In this document: one piece after another, positions 34,505-43,333 of the stretch
Numbering within the stretch: the first letter of the stretch is position 1
How the letters are laid out: each line of letters starts with the position of its first letter
Assembly: GCF_003925875.1 (NCBI RefSeq)
Contig: NZ_AP019309.1
Span: forward strand, 2,480,001-2,544,000
Direction of reading: 5' to 3'
Length of the DNA stretch: 64,000 bases
Origin: Intestinibaculum porci
GTDB taxonomy: Bacteria; Bacillota_I; Bacilli_A; Erysipelotrichales; Coprobacillaceae
Notes under the pieces: model-generated
The model's input: only the letters and a program-made list of their open reading frames with translations
Databases searched by the model: none
Told to the model about the DNA's origin: nothing
Program-made: the position numbers and the translations under genes

Positions 34505-36355
34505 TTACCAGATATAACGTGATGTTGCGGCCCCCACTTTATAAGTGAGACCTCCTTCATCACGAACATAGGCATTGGCATAAAATGTTTTAATATTTTT
34601 TCGTTTCGCATTCTTACGAATCGTCTTATCATCAACACGTATTTTAATTGGTTTACCAATCTGACCAGCATTGATAATAAGGGTATTGCCATAAGCCCCA
34701 TCAGCGCGGTAGCCAGCATTAACTTCTAATTGTGCTAACTTAAAGTTTCTCGGAACCTTGATACTATGAATCGTCACTTCACAATAACGATCACGCATTT
34801 TTACATCTTTTAAAGAAAGCTCTACCTGTGGTAATACACCATCATAATGTTGCACATCAATCCGGTGAGAGCGCTGTGTTTCCATGAGTTTTTCGATAAA
34901 CGGTGAACGCATTGTCTGATTTTTTCTCATCTGCTCAAAGCCATACTTTTCCGTATACGTTAGTTTATTAGAATACAAGTTCGTACCTAAGCCTAAACGG
35001 TCTCCTTCGATCTTTACCCCCATCGCCGCTAAAGACGTTGGGAAGTTATCTTCCGTTGAGAAACTGCGGCGTTTATGATTAGAACGTTTAGCAGCCGCAT
35101 TGATATAACACGTATACACAAGACGTTTAGACCAAGGTGTTCCCTTTTGAATCTTCGAGCTCATCGATGGATGATCTCCAGATAGTATAATCGTTGTATT
35201 CTTATACCATTTCTGTTTCTGACACCAGCGGATAAACTTCGTTACCTGTCTTGAAGAGCAGGAAATGACATCTTCATAACGTGTTTTATGTTCATGTTTA
35301 CACAGACGACAACGATAACCGCCAGTAATATGTGTATCCGCTGTTAACATCGTAAAGTTGAATGGCTGAGAAGACTTTCCTAACTTATTTAAACGTTTCT
35401 TCGCAAAGCCAAAAAGCTTTTCATCTTCATAGCCCCACCATTTCTTATATTGTTTAGAGATCATATGATGCTTCTTCGCATACAAGTAATCTTCTACTTC
35501 ATAATGACCATGACTTCTAAAATAACGATCACGACCACCAAAGTAAGCATCAGATCCTAACAAGAAAACTTGTTTATAGCCTTGCTTATGTAATAAATCC
35601 CCAAAGTTGGTAATCGTTGGATAGAATACATCTGAATTATTATATTCATTATTATTGTATTGCGGCGATAAATAAAGCCCTGAAGTCGCCGCCACAATAC
35701 CGCCAATCGTCCAAGTTGTTCCGGTTAAAGAATGAGCCCCATTGACATAACCCTTAGAATCAGAAAAACTATTATTCTCCTGTGCTAACTTCGTTAACTC
35801 AGGAATCAGATTGACATTATGATCCCCACCATGTTTCCGATCCATATAAGAGCGTTCCATCGATTCTAAATAGACATAAATAATATTTCTCTTCTTTTTG
35901 GGGAATGTTATTTTCGTATGAGCTGGATCCACATAGTGATCTCTCACAAAAGAAGAGGGATGTAACTGCCTGTTTAAATAATAATTCAGATTAATGGTTT
36001 TTGCGTAGCTGTTTGCCTCATGAACACTGCTTAATACCGTTAATAAAGCAATCACCACCGCTAAAGCCTTCACCTGGTAGTGATAATGATGTTTCCTTGC
36101 ATCCTTCTCAATAAAATATAAAGCGGCCACCACCAAAAAGGCCATGCCTAAAGCACTTATGATTACCTGCTTTAGATATTTTTTTATAAACATATGATGA
36201 TAAGGACCATTAAAAGCATACAAAACCGTACGCATATGCCAGTTAGGAAAATAGCGACGCATATACCATACTGTGAAATACATCATCATACATATAAAGA
36301 TCACAAGCGCCAATAGGAGCATTTTACTCAGGCGCTTTTTATTCAATTCCTTCAC
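34505..36355 (-). CDS. LtaS/MdoB-type phosphoglycerol transferase, paralog 2
   Basis: About 616 residues. The preferred start is GTG 36355, with GGAGG eight bases upstream. ATG 36370 is in frame but lies where transcription is predicted to begin, so it would be leaderless. N-terminal membrane helices are followed by the extracellular domain with Y-V-Y-L-E-S-M-E, S-L-T-G-T-T-W-T-I-G-G, A-D-T-H-I-T-G, and L-S-G-D-H-P-S-M-S, all the metal and nucleophile positions of paralog 1. It also shares the C-terminal beta-rich extension (G-Y-R-A-D-G-A-Y-G-N-T). The two are clearly duplicates, and may differ in acceptor or growth condition. Confidence 0.87.
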   Translation of the reverse strand: MKELNKKRLSKMLLLALVIFICMMMYFTVWYMRRYFPNWHMRTVLYAFNGPYHHMFIKKYLKQVIISALGMAFLVVAALYFIEKDARKHHYHYQVKALAVVIALLTVLSSVHEANSYAKTINLNYYLNRQLHPSSFVRDHYVDPAHTKITFPKKKRNIIYVYLESMERSYMDRKHGGDHNVNLIPELTKLAQENNSFSDSKGYVNGAHSLTGTTWTIGGIVAATSGLYLSPQYNNNEYNNSDVFYPTITNFGDLLHKQGYKQVFLLGSDAYFGGRDRYFRSHGHYEVEDYLYAKKHHMISKQYKKWWGYEDEKLFGFAKKRLNKLGKSSQPFNFTMLTADTHITGGYRCRLCKHEHKTRYEDVISCSSRQVTKFIRWCQKQKWYKNTTIILSGDHPSMSSKIQKGTPWSKRLVYTCYINAAAKRSNHKRRSFSTEDNFPTSLAAMGVKIEGDRLGLGTNLYSNKLTYTEKYGFEQMRKNQTMRSPFIEKLMETQRSHRIDVQHYDGVLPQVELSLKDVKMRDRYCEVTIHSIKVPRNFKLAQLEVNAGYRADGAYGNTLIINAGQIGKPIKIRVDDKTIRKNAKRKNIKTFYANAYVRDEGGLTYKVGAATSRYIW

Positions 36356-36378
36356 GTAACTTTCCTCCATGCCTTCCC

Positions 36379-36407
36379 ATTATAACGAAAGAAACACTAT
36401 TACACAA
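36379..36407 (-). promoter_or_regulatory. Promoter of paralog 2
   Basis: On the minus strand TTGTGT (36402-36407) and TATAAT (36379-36384) are separated by 17 bases. Transcription would begin at about the ATG at 36370, which supports translation from the GTG at 36355. Confidence 0.7.
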
Positions 36408-36412
36408 ATAAA

Positions 36413-36442
36413 AGTCACATCCCCCAAAAGGAAAATGTGACT
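36413..36442 (-). terminator. Terminator of the FMN-binding protein gene
   Basis: On the minus strand AGTCACAT pairs with ATGTGACT, followed by TTTTATTT. The stem begins at the stop codon of the gene at 36441. Confidence 0.75.
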
Positions 36443-37991
36443 AATGGAAGCCATGATGATGCTCACCTCCATCTGACATGGAACTATTTGGATTGGTATA
36501 AGTGATACTTAACGCTTTCGCTACTGCCTCTTTAATACTATTAGAAGAGAACGTCGCCCCACTAACACCATCCACATCTAAAGACTGTGCTTTAATAATG
36601 TTATTAATGACTGTTGACTTAGCCGCTTCAAAGTACTGCTGATCATCTTCATAACTGGTAACCGTAATCGACTGTACTTTCTTATTCTTGACCACTACCT
36701 TCACACTAGTAGTACCGCGTAAGCCCGTACCGCTGCCGGTATAGGTCCCATCTTTCAGATTTTTGAAGTCAAGAAAGTCAGAGGAATCATTTGTACTAGA
36801 GTCCTTTGATGAAGTACTTGCATCTGAAGAATCATTTGATGATGCATCGGTGTTTGAAGAACTATTCGACTTATTTGATAAGGCATTTTCAATAGCTTCA
36901 ATTAAACCTTTGCTGGAATAGGTCGCCCCAGAGACTGTGCTAACATCTGTTGACTGAGAAGAAATAACAGCAGGAATAATTGAAGATTTAGCCTGAGAGA
37001 AATACTGTTCATCATCCTGATAACTGGTAACAGTAATTGAAGCAATCTTATGATTCTTGACAACCACCTTCACGGTTGTGGTCCCTCTAAAGCCCTGACC
37101 ACTGCCCGTATAAGTGCCATTGGTATAGCTCTTCGTGGAAACTTGCGTTGTCGTAATGGTACTCGTATTTGTGGGAAGCACTGTTCCTACATAATATAAG
37201 CCAGCAATTGCAGTGACCGAAGCCGCTGTCATCACCCGCTTATCAGGCTGAGCCTGAATGTTATGTCTGGGACAGCTTTCAATACAGCGCATACATTCAA
37301 TGCATTCCCCAGAAGTGACATAATCATCCGATAAATCAATCTGCATCGCACATTGATTTGAACATAAATGACATTTTCCACACTGTTCATGTGGTTTGAC
37401 AAACTTAAAGAAACGCGCTCCCGCAAGTAATGAATAAATAGCCCCTAAAGGACATAAGAAACGACAAAAGACTCTTTCACTTAGTAATGAGCCAATCATA
37501 ATCGCAATTAACGTAAAACCGCCCCAAGTCTGGAAAGAAGAACCATCTTTCCAGCCTGAAAGGCTGGTATACTTGGCAAATACAGTCCATGGATTATTAG
37601 CGTAATCGATTTGTAAGATCCATATGACAACCAAGCCTAATAATACGATCCATTTGACATATTTGAGACCTTCATCAACTCTCTGTGGTAACTTCTTTCT
37701 GATTTTGAGTATTCTTTTAGAGATCTCCCATAAGAGATCCTGCATTGCCCCAAAGCTACAGAAAAACCCGCAAAAGAAACGGCCAAATAGTAATGTTGGA
37801 ATCATCGTAATACAAAGTAAAACAATAATAGTCACAAATGATGATAAAGAGAATGTCCCGGTCACAATCATTGTCATTAAACTTTTCAGGGCATTTAAAG
37901 TACTGGCAAATAATCCAGGAATTAGCAGAAAAGCAATCAGCTGAATAACATGTCTAATGATTGTCATTGGATGGATTTTATTCTTATTCAT
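36441..37991 (-). CDS. Membrane ferredoxin with two FMN-binding domains (NapH/NosR-like)
   Basis: 516 residues. The N-terminal ~230 form about five helices with F-C-G-F-F-C-S-F and F-C-R-F-L-C-P-L-G-A, the conserved C-x3-C-P motif region of NapH/NosR/YccM membrane proteins. Then come two 4Fe-4S clusters, C-G-K-C-H-L-C and C-I-E-C-M-R-C-I-E-S-C-P. After another helix there are two extracellular FMN_bind domains, with S-G-A-T-Y-S-S and S-G-A-T-F-S-S, the threonine attachment sites for covalent FMN, separated by a Ser/Asp/Asn-rich linker. It would carry electrons from cytoplasmic donors to the cell exterior. The next gene encodes ApbE, which attaches the FMN. A His-rich tail ends it. Confidence 0.88.
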   Translation of the reverse strand: MNKNKIHPMTIIRHVIQLIAFLLIPGLFASTLNALKSLMTMIVTGTFSLSSFVTIIVLLCITMIPTLLFGRFFCGFFCSFGAMQDLLWEISKRILKIRKKLPQRVDEGLKYVKWIVLLGLVVIWILQIDYANNPWTVFAKYTSLSGWKDGSSFQTWGGFTLIAIMIGSLLSERVFCRFLCPLGAIYSLLAGARFFKFVKPHEQCGKCHLCSNQCAMQIDLSDDYVTSGECIECMRCIESCPRHNIQAQPDKRVMTAASVTAIAGLYYVGTVLPTNTSTITTTQVSTKSYTNGTYTGSGQGFRGTTTVKVVVKNHKIASITVTSYQDDEQYFSQAKSSIIPAVISSQSTDVSTVSGATYSSKGLIEAIENALSNKSNSSSNTDASSNDSSDASTSSKDSSTNDSSDFLDFKNLKDGTYTGSGTGLRGTTSVKVVVKNKKVQSITVTSYEDDQQYFEAAKSTVINNIIKAQSLDVDGVSGATFSSNSIKEAVAKALSITYTNPNSSMSDGGEHHHGFH

Positions 37992-38892
37992 ATATATCTG
38001 CCTTATGAAAAACCTTTCTTAAATGATCGGACATATAATAACGTCCATCATTGAGAATAACGAGCTTACTTGCATATGACGATGATGTGTTCATAAACAC
38101 CACTGTCGTATATACATCCGCTTCTAAAGCACTATCCGCCACTAACGTGACCGAAGCGATATTATTATCCACCGGTCTTCCCTTTCTAAGATCAAGTAAA
38201 TGGGAATACCGTTTCTTATTCTTCACAAAGAAATGTTCATAGTTACCAGAGGTAACCACTGCCTGATCCTGAATATCTAATACACCAATGATTTCACCCT
38301 GTTTCTTAAAAGGATTCTGAATACCAATACGATAACTCTTACCAATTGTCACCACACTGCCGCCATAATTAATGATTGCCTCTTTAATACCTTCAGAGAC
38401 AAGAATCTCTTTCGTCAAATCAACACAATATCCTTTGGCAATCGATCCTAAGTCAATCATTTGTCCTTTACGTTTTAAACCCACACTGGTCCCTTCAATA
38501 TAAATATCTTTCACATTGACTAACCTTTTCGCTTTAAAAATCTTAAGCCGTGAAGGAATATGTCCATCATTATGATTGATATCCCATAACTTCGTGAGTA
38601 CCCCAGCGGTAATATCAAATAAACCATTCGTCTTTAACGAATACTCTTTACCTTTTTGAATAATCTTTAAGGTATCATAAGAGACTTTTACCTTCTTTTC
38701 ACCAGCATAGTAATTAATCAAACCCACTTCACTATGTTCGTCATAGAAATTGCAGTTTTCAGAAATCTTGGTGACTCTTTCGACAATCATATCTAATACA
38801 TCACCAATCATCTCTTCATCCTGATCAGGATAACGTACCTGAATCTTATTCACTGTTCCTAAAGCCATAAAAGTGACTTCTTTCTGTCTCAT
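37984..38892 (-). CDS. apbE: ApbE family FAD:protein FMN transferase
   Basis: The start is ATG 38892, eight bases after AGGAGG. The ~302-residue protein has M-A-L-G-T-V-N-K-I at its N-terminus and D-L-G-S-I-A-K-G-Y at residues ~155-163. It also has V-V-T-S-G-N-Y-E and H-L-L-D-L-R-K-G-R-P, the FAD- and metal-binding motifs of ApbE. It transfers FMN from FAD to threonine in S-G-A-T motifs. Its end overlaps the next gene, which carries two such sites, by eight bases, so the enzyme and its substrate are made together. No signal peptide is evident, so whether it acts inside or outside the membrane is uncertain. Confidence 0.92.
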   Translation of the reverse strand: MRQKEVTFMALGTVNKIQVRYPDQDEEMIGDVLDMIVERVTKISENCNFYDEHSEVGLINYYAGEKKVKVSYDTLKIIQKGKEYSLKTNGLFDITAGVLTKLWDINHNDGHIPSRLKIFKAKRLVNVKDIYIEGTSVGLKRKGQMIDLGSIAKGYCVDLTKEILVSEGIKEAIINYGGSVVTIGKSYRIGIQNPFKKQGEIIGVLDIQDQAVVTSGNYEHFFVKNKKRYSHLLDLRKGRPVDNNIASVTLVADSALEADVYTTVVFMNTSSSYASKLVILNDGRYYMSDHLRKVFHKADIYE

Positions 38893-38980
38893 ACTCCTCA
38901 CCTCCTGCTTTCACTATACACCGCTAACACAGGTAAAATATGTGAGTAAAAAGGGAAATATCACAAGTGCGTATTTAAAT

Positions 38981-39015
38981 AAAAAAACAGAGCAACAACC
39001 ATTTGGTATTGCTCT
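38981..39015 (-). terminator. Terminator of the RloB-like gene
   Basis: On the minus strand AGAGCAA pairs with TTGCTCT around a 13-base loop, followed by GTTTTTTT. Confidence 0.8.
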
Positions 39016-39030
39016 TAGAGACTTCAAATT

Positions 39031-39537
39031 CTATTTTAAGCAGCTATCAATAACATTTAAAATATTGCTATGTCCACTCGATTGTTGGTCTTTTCGTAAT
39101 TTATTTTCATCTACTTTTTCTATTTCACCTTTTTGTTTAAATCTTTTTGAAATAGATACTTTATCCTTGTTACGAACACTTTTGCCTATATAAACTTCTT
39201 CAATATCATGACAAAACCAAATCAATTTATAACCATTTCTTAGACAAAAATCTTCTATTGACTTATTTAGTTTAAGCTGTTCTTGATTACATTCAAATTG
39301 ATCTGTATCAATACAATAAACAATATAGCTTGTTCCATTGGGATTATTCTTTATATATTTACGAATATCTGCTTTCGTTTTTTTATTATTAAAAGCCGTT
39401 TTAGTTCCCATAGGAACATATTCAAAATTAATACCAGAATAATCATTATAGAATTTACGAATTGTATCCTTTATATAGACAATATCTGTTCGCGCTTTTC
39501 CATTCGTTTCAACACAAAAAATGATTTGTTTACTCAT
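39031..39537 (-). CDS. RloB/Toprim-like small protein, ATPase partner
   Basis: The start is ATG 39537, eight bases into the end of the upstream ATPase gene (ATGAGTAA); longer frames back to 39651 are in the ATPase coding region. The 168-residue protein has an early glutamate in I-I-F-C-V-E-T-N-G-K, V-Y-C-I-D-T-D-Q-F (DxD), and W-F-C-H-D-I-E-E-V-Y. These lie in the order and spacing of RloB- and Toprim-type nucleases, where A-Y-S-N-P-C-F-E-x-W is usual. RloB-like proteins and ABC-type ATPases form defence pairs (OLD, PARIS, AbiL). The family match is distant, so the nuclease role is inference. Confidence 0.6.
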   Translation of the reverse strand: MSKQIIFCVETNGKARTDIVYIKDTIRKFYNDYSGINFEYVPMGTKTAFNNKKTKADIRKYIKNNPNGTSYIVYCIDTDQFECNQEQLKLNKSIEDFCLRNGYKLIWFCHDIEEVYIGKSVRNKDKVSISKRFKQKGEIEKVDENKLRKDQQSSGHSNILNVIDSCLK

Positions 39538-40870
39538 CACTTTCCCCCTCATCCGAATCAAATACTCCAAGAAAATCTTCCGCATCAATATTAAGTGGTA
39601 ATCCATCAACCATTCCAAAACGATAAAAATTTTCTGGACTTGCATTACCATGCGGAATCCAAGTCTTTATCCCATTAGTTGTTAAAAAATCAATTGAAAG
39701 TTTATTTTCTTTTAATACTTCCATTGGTTCAAGTGAATGTAAAGTCATGCAAAGTTGACCCTTACCATATCGAATAAAATAATCGATTAATTTTTTCAAA
39801 TAAATACTATTAATATTTGTATCGATTTCATCAACAAAAACAATTTTTTCATGATCAGCATCATTCAAACATTCATATAACTTTGTTAACCGTTTTATGC
39901 CCGTGCTTTCAAATTCTAGACTTATACGATAATCTGGATAAACGAAAACAAGTTCGCAATCATAATAGTTTTTATCTTCTCTTTTTTCAATTTCTATATC
40001 AATTAAATCTTTTTTAAAAATAGAGATAAAACGAGTCATGTATTTGATCTTATGTTGAAATTTATCAAAAGATTCTTTAGCAACATAATAATGATTTTTA
40101 GTAACATAATAGTCTATAAAATCATTTAAAATACCTTTTTCCTTATTCAATAAATTAACCTCATTATTCTTTATTTTTTTTATAAGAGAATAATATGAAT
40201 GCTGGTCTTCTTCATTTAAAAATATGCTAGTAGTAAGAAAAAATATCATTAAATTAATAATATGATACTGAAAGCTGTTTATTTTTTCTAAATCTCCATT
40301 TCCTCCAATAAGCAAAAGCCCTGCTTCTAAGGCAAGTGGCTGAATTTTCAAAAGATTTGTTGTTTTATCTTTGATCAATTTAGTATAGTAATCTTCAGAT
40401 TTTATTTTACTAATTTCCCCATCATGAACCGTATAAATTTCATGATAATTATTTGTCGGGGTATTCCCATTCTTATGCCAAAGAGATTCATAACTAATAA
40501 TATAGCTATCTAATGTATTTTTAGATAAAACAATCTCATATTTATACACTTCAATCTTATTAGATTTCATGCGAAATAGGATTTCTAATTCTACACACAT
40601 TTTTTTCATTTTTTTATTAATTAATTCATCAAGCAAAATTTGTGTGTTCTCTTGCATTAAATAATGTGTATTTAGAAACATATCTTGAACAATTTTAATT
40701 GCTGTAATTAATGCAGTTTTCCCTGATCCATTTTCTCCATATATTGCTTTAATTCGGTAATCTTCTGGATCAAAATTTTTACTTATTCGTTTATTATAAA
40801 ATGATAATTCAACTTCTTTTTCAATAGACTTTATACCATTTACTTTTAAATTTAATAAATATACCTTCAT
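39530..40870 (-). CDS. AAA/ABC-type ATPase of a candidate defence pair
   Basis: 446 residues. I-Y-G-E-N-G-S-G-K-T is the Walker A motif, at residues ~42-52. I-V-F-V-D-E-I-D-T is Walker B, near residue 345, and L-C-M-T-L-H-S is the H-loop. The ~290 residues between are lysine-rich and helical, as in AAA_15/OLD-like ATPases of the SMC/ABC class. The opening Y-L-L-N-L-K-V-N-G-I-K-S fits these proteins, which start with an F-K-S-type segment. It overlaps its partner gene by eight bases. GGAGGG lies before the ATG, and TATAAT is at 40908-40913. It would sense a phage or nucleic acid trigger. The role is inferred. Confidence 0.75.
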   Translation of the reverse strand: MKVYLLNLKVNGIKSIEKEVELSFYNKRISKNFDPEDYRIKAIYGENGSGKTALITAIKIVQDMFLNTHYLMQENTQILLDELINKKMKKMCVELEILFRMKSNKIEVYKYEIVLSKNTLDSYIISYESLWHKNGNTPTNNYHEIYTVHDGEISKIKSEDYYTKLIKDKTTNLLKIQPLALEAGLLLIGGNGDLEKINSFQYHIINLMIFFLTTSIFLNEEDQHSYYSLIKKIKNNEVNLLNKEKGILNDFIDYYVTKNHYYVAKESFDKFQHKIKYMTRFISIFKKDLIDIEIEKREDKNYYDCELVFVYPDYRISLEFESTGIKRLTKLYECLNDADHEKIVFVDEIDTNINSIYLKKLIDYFIRYGKGQLCMTLHSLEPMEVLKENKLSIDFLTTNGIKTWIPHGNASPENFYRFGMVDGLPLNIDAEDFLGVFDSDEGESDE

Positions 40871-40944
40871 TTTTACACCCTCCTACTCCTACAGCGTATT
40901 ATAACTCATATTTATTACAATATGTAAAATAATGATAATAATTT

Positions 40945-40970
40945 AAAAAAACCTCATATGTCATGAGGTT
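40945..40970 (-). terminator. Terminator of secreted protein gene
   Basis: On the minus strand AACCTCAT-GACAT-ATGAGGTT is followed by TTTTTT. It overlaps the stop codon of the gene at 40969. Confidence 0.85.
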
Positions 40971-42003
40971 AATTAAGGCTGAACTGATAGATGCCACAGC
41001 CTTTTTTATAATTGGTGATCTTAATATAATAAGTACCTGCATCAGCTTTGCCATAAGTCTTACCATGACTAATAACATAAGACTGGGTTGCTGATTGCGT
41101 ATTTTCCATAAAGGTTTGAGTTCCTAGTTTTTGTTTACCCTTATAAACAGTAATATTCATACCACCAGCAGAACCGCCATAGAAGCTTGTACCGGTAAAT
41201 GACATTGACAAAGCTTTCGTTTTCGTCAGTTTATACTTATACCATGAAGTAGAACCATTTAAAGCTACTATGCCTTTATAGGTTTTCTTTCTTTTGATCA
41301 TCTTGGCCTTCTTTTTCTTTAAGCCGCCCGTAATCTTACGGCTTGTAGCGGTAGCGGTAATATTATAAACAGGATCATAAGACTTTACCGCGAAGTAATA
41401 TGTCCCTTTCTTTAAAGCAATCGCCCCTAAAGAGCGTGAATCGGTATATCCATAAGCCCAGTAATGCATTGCCTTCTTTGTCTCATCACAAACAATCACA
41501 TTCGATGATAAATCATTAATCCCATCAATAGATAATGATACATAACCATCTTTCTTCATCTTATACTGATAATAAGCAATCGTTTTATTATCCGCATTGG
41601 ATGTTCCAAGCAAAGGCTGACCATTCGTTAATATACCGCCAACATCTGCTTTATAGACATTTACATCTACTTGCACATTACTTGATTCCGTTGAAAGACT
41701 CAAATAATAAGTTCCCTTCTCATCAACCGTAAAAGCAACCTGTTTCTTTGTATGAGCCCGGCCATTGATATAACTATCACCAATCCCCGTAATACCATAA
41801 CCCTTCTTCGCTTCTTTTTTACTTGTATAGAACTGCGCTGTGGTATTAGCATTAGCGGTTAAATCCATCATATAGATGCCTTCTTCTAAACTATACTTAT
41901 ACGCTTTTGTGCCATTCAAAGTTAAGGTCTCAGCCTTAATAGCTGGTGATAACCCAAGTACCATGACTAATGTTAACAATACACTGATTATACTCTTCTT
42001 CAT
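40969..42003 (-). CDS. Secreted protein with PPC-like beta domains
   Basis: The start is ATG 42003 (GGAG eight bases upstream; an ATG six bases earlier is too close to the site). The 344 residues begin with a signal peptide ending A-I-K-A-E. Three repeated beta domains follow. Each includes Y-x-Y and G-x-Y-Y-x-x-x-x, such as G-T-Y-Y-L-S-L-S, G-T-Y-Y-F-A-V-K-S-Y, and G-T-Y-Y-I-K-I-T-N-Y, spaced by about 90 residues. They resemble bacterial pre-peptidase C-terminal domains. A lysine-rich linker lies near residues 235-250. No anchor is seen. It is probably an extracellular binding protein, function unknown. Confidence 0.65.
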   Translation of the reverse strand: MKKSIISVLLTLVMVLGLSPAIKAETLTLNGTKAYKYSLEEGIYMMDLTANANTTAQFYTSKKEAKKGYGITGIGDSYINGRAHTKKQVAFTVDEKGTYYLSLSTESSNVQVDVNVYKADVGGILTNGQPLLGTSNADNKTIAYYQYKMKKDGYVSLSIDGINDLSSNVIVCDETKKAMHYWAYGYTDSRSLGAIALKKGTYYFAVKSYDPVYNITATATSRKITGGLKKKKAKMIKRKKTYKGIVALNGSTSWYKYKLTKTKALSMSFTGTSFYGGSAGGMNITVYKGKQKLGTQTFMENTQSATQSYVISHGKTYGKADAGTYYIKITNYKKGCGIYQFSLN

Positions 42004-42052
42004 ATCCATCGCTCCTTTTCTTCATGATACCATATTTTCTTCAAACACAATG

Positions 42053-42082
42053 AAAAAAATGACTCAATCAAGAGTCATTATT
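42053..42082 (-). terminator. Terminator of PTS IIB gene
   Basis: On the minus strand AATGACTC and GAGTCATT pair around a short loop, followed by TTTTTTTC. It begins at the stop codon of the IIB gene. Confidence 0.85.
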
Positions 42083-42389
42083 CATGAATAGTACGATAAG
42101 CTTTTAAAGCTGCCTTAAGAACGCTAGCCCCATCCATACGTCCATAAGATCTGAAATCAATATTGATCACCGGAATATCTTTTCCGACAATCTTCTGTGT
42201 TGATTTCTGGGCATACTGAATCTGTGGACCAAGTAAAATCACATCAACTTCTGGATGTTCTACAACTTCAGAAATAGGATTCGCCCAGATCTCTACATCT
42301 TCATTCATATCACTCGCTGCCTGCTGCATCTTTGTCACAAGCAAGCTTGATGACATCCCTGCTCCGCAGCATAACATAATTTTTATCAT
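42078..42389 (-). CDS. PTS lactose/cellobiose-type IIB protein (orphan)
   Basis: 103 residues from ATG 42389, with GGAAGG upstream. M-L-C-C-G-A-G-M-S-S-S-L-L is the phosphocysteine loop of the lactose/chitobiose IIB family, and I-L-L-G-P-Q-I-Q-Y follows as usual. IIB takes phosphate from IIA and passes it to sugar bound by IIC. No IIA or IIC is encoded nearby. It lies 62 bases downstream of an aroE-like gene on the same strand. It may serve a transporter elsewhere or have a regulatory role. Confidence 0.88.
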   Translation of the reverse strand: MIKIMLCCGAGMSSSLLVTKMQQAASDMNEDVEIWANPISEVVEHPEVDVILLGPQIQYAQKSTQKIVGKDIPVINIDFRSYGRMDGASVLKAALKAYRTIHE

Positions 42390-42451
42390 GTTTACACCTT
42401 CCTTATTCCTTAGTGCATGATACAAAGTTTTAACGAAAAATGCAAGTAATA

Positions 42452-43324
42452 TTAAAGACCAATCTTCTCACGCACATAATCTAAAGGCATATCTTCCCCT
42501 GTCCATAACTTGAAAGAAGCCGCGCCCTGATAAAGCATCATATAAATACCAGAAACACAAATACAGCCTTTCTTCTTCGCTCGTTTTAATAATAACGTAT
42601 CCTTAGGATTATAAACACAATCCATGACTACTAAGCCTTCATGTAAGTCCTCTTCTTCCACTAAGCAGGTATCTTCATGCGGTTTCATACCTACACTTGT
42701 CGCATTGGTTAAAATATCCGCTGCCTCAATACAAGCCTTTAAATCAGCCTGATCATCGATATCATGTAAAGTCACATGACAATCAGTTTCCTGATCAATT
42801 AACTGCACCTTTTCCATAGCACGGTCCCAGAATGCATCATTCTTATTAAAAACCGCAATTTCACTTGCGCCATCTAAAGCCGCCTGCGCTAAGATCGCAA
42901 TCGCCGCGCCGCCAGCCCCTAATAAAACAACTTTCTTGCCTTTAATAGAACCGCTGTTTTCTTCAATGGCATGAACCCAGCCCGTTCCATCGGTTGAAGT
43001 CCCTGTTAACACACCGTTATCATTCACAACCGTATTCACCGCGCCACATAACTTCGTAACCGGTGAAACCTGATCCAAGTACTGAATAATAGCTGTTTTA
43101 TTAGGCATAGAGACATTCCAGCCTCTTACCTGCATAGCCTTTAAGCCATTAACGGCATCTTCTAAGCCATCCTGACCGACTTCAAAAACCAAATACACCT
43201 TATCCATCCCCAGCTTTTCAAAAGCTGCGTTATGAATAGTTGGTGATAAACTATGACGAATCGGTGTCGCCAGTAAAGTAATTAATTCTGTATGCCCTGT
43301 AATAGGGATTTTTCTATCTGCCAT
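42452..43324 (-). CDS. aroE: Shikimate dehydrogenase (AroE-like)
   Basis: 290 residues from ATG 43324, with AAGGAG eight bases upstream; a GTG nine bases earlier is in frame. L-A-T-P-I-R-H-S-L-S-P-T-I-H-N binds shikimate, and N-V-S-M-P-N-K holds the catalytic lysine (the usual motif is N-V-T-x-P-x-K). S-T-D-G-T-G-W carries the catalytic aspartate, and L-L-G-A-G-G-A-A is the NADP loop. Last come Y-Q-G-A-A-S-F-K-L-W. It reduces 3-dehydroshikimate with NADPH. It stands away from other aro genes, so a quinate or shikimate catabolic role is an alternative. Confidence 0.88.
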   Translation of the reverse strand: MADRKIPITGHTELITLLATPIRHSLSPTIHNAAFEKLGMDKVYLVFEVGQDGLEDAVNGLKAMQVRGWNVSMPNKTAIIQYLDQVSPVTKLCGAVNTVVNDNGVLTGTSTDGTGWVHAIEENSGSIKGKKVVLLGAGGAAIAILAQAALDGASEIAVFNKNDAFWDRAMEKVQLIDQETDCHVTLHDIDDQADLKACIEAADILTNATSVGMKPHEDTCLVEEEDLHEGLVVMDCVYNPKDTLLLKRAKKKGCICVSGIYMMLYQGAASFKLWTGEDMPLDYVREKIGL

Positions 43325-43333
43325 GATCTCCAC

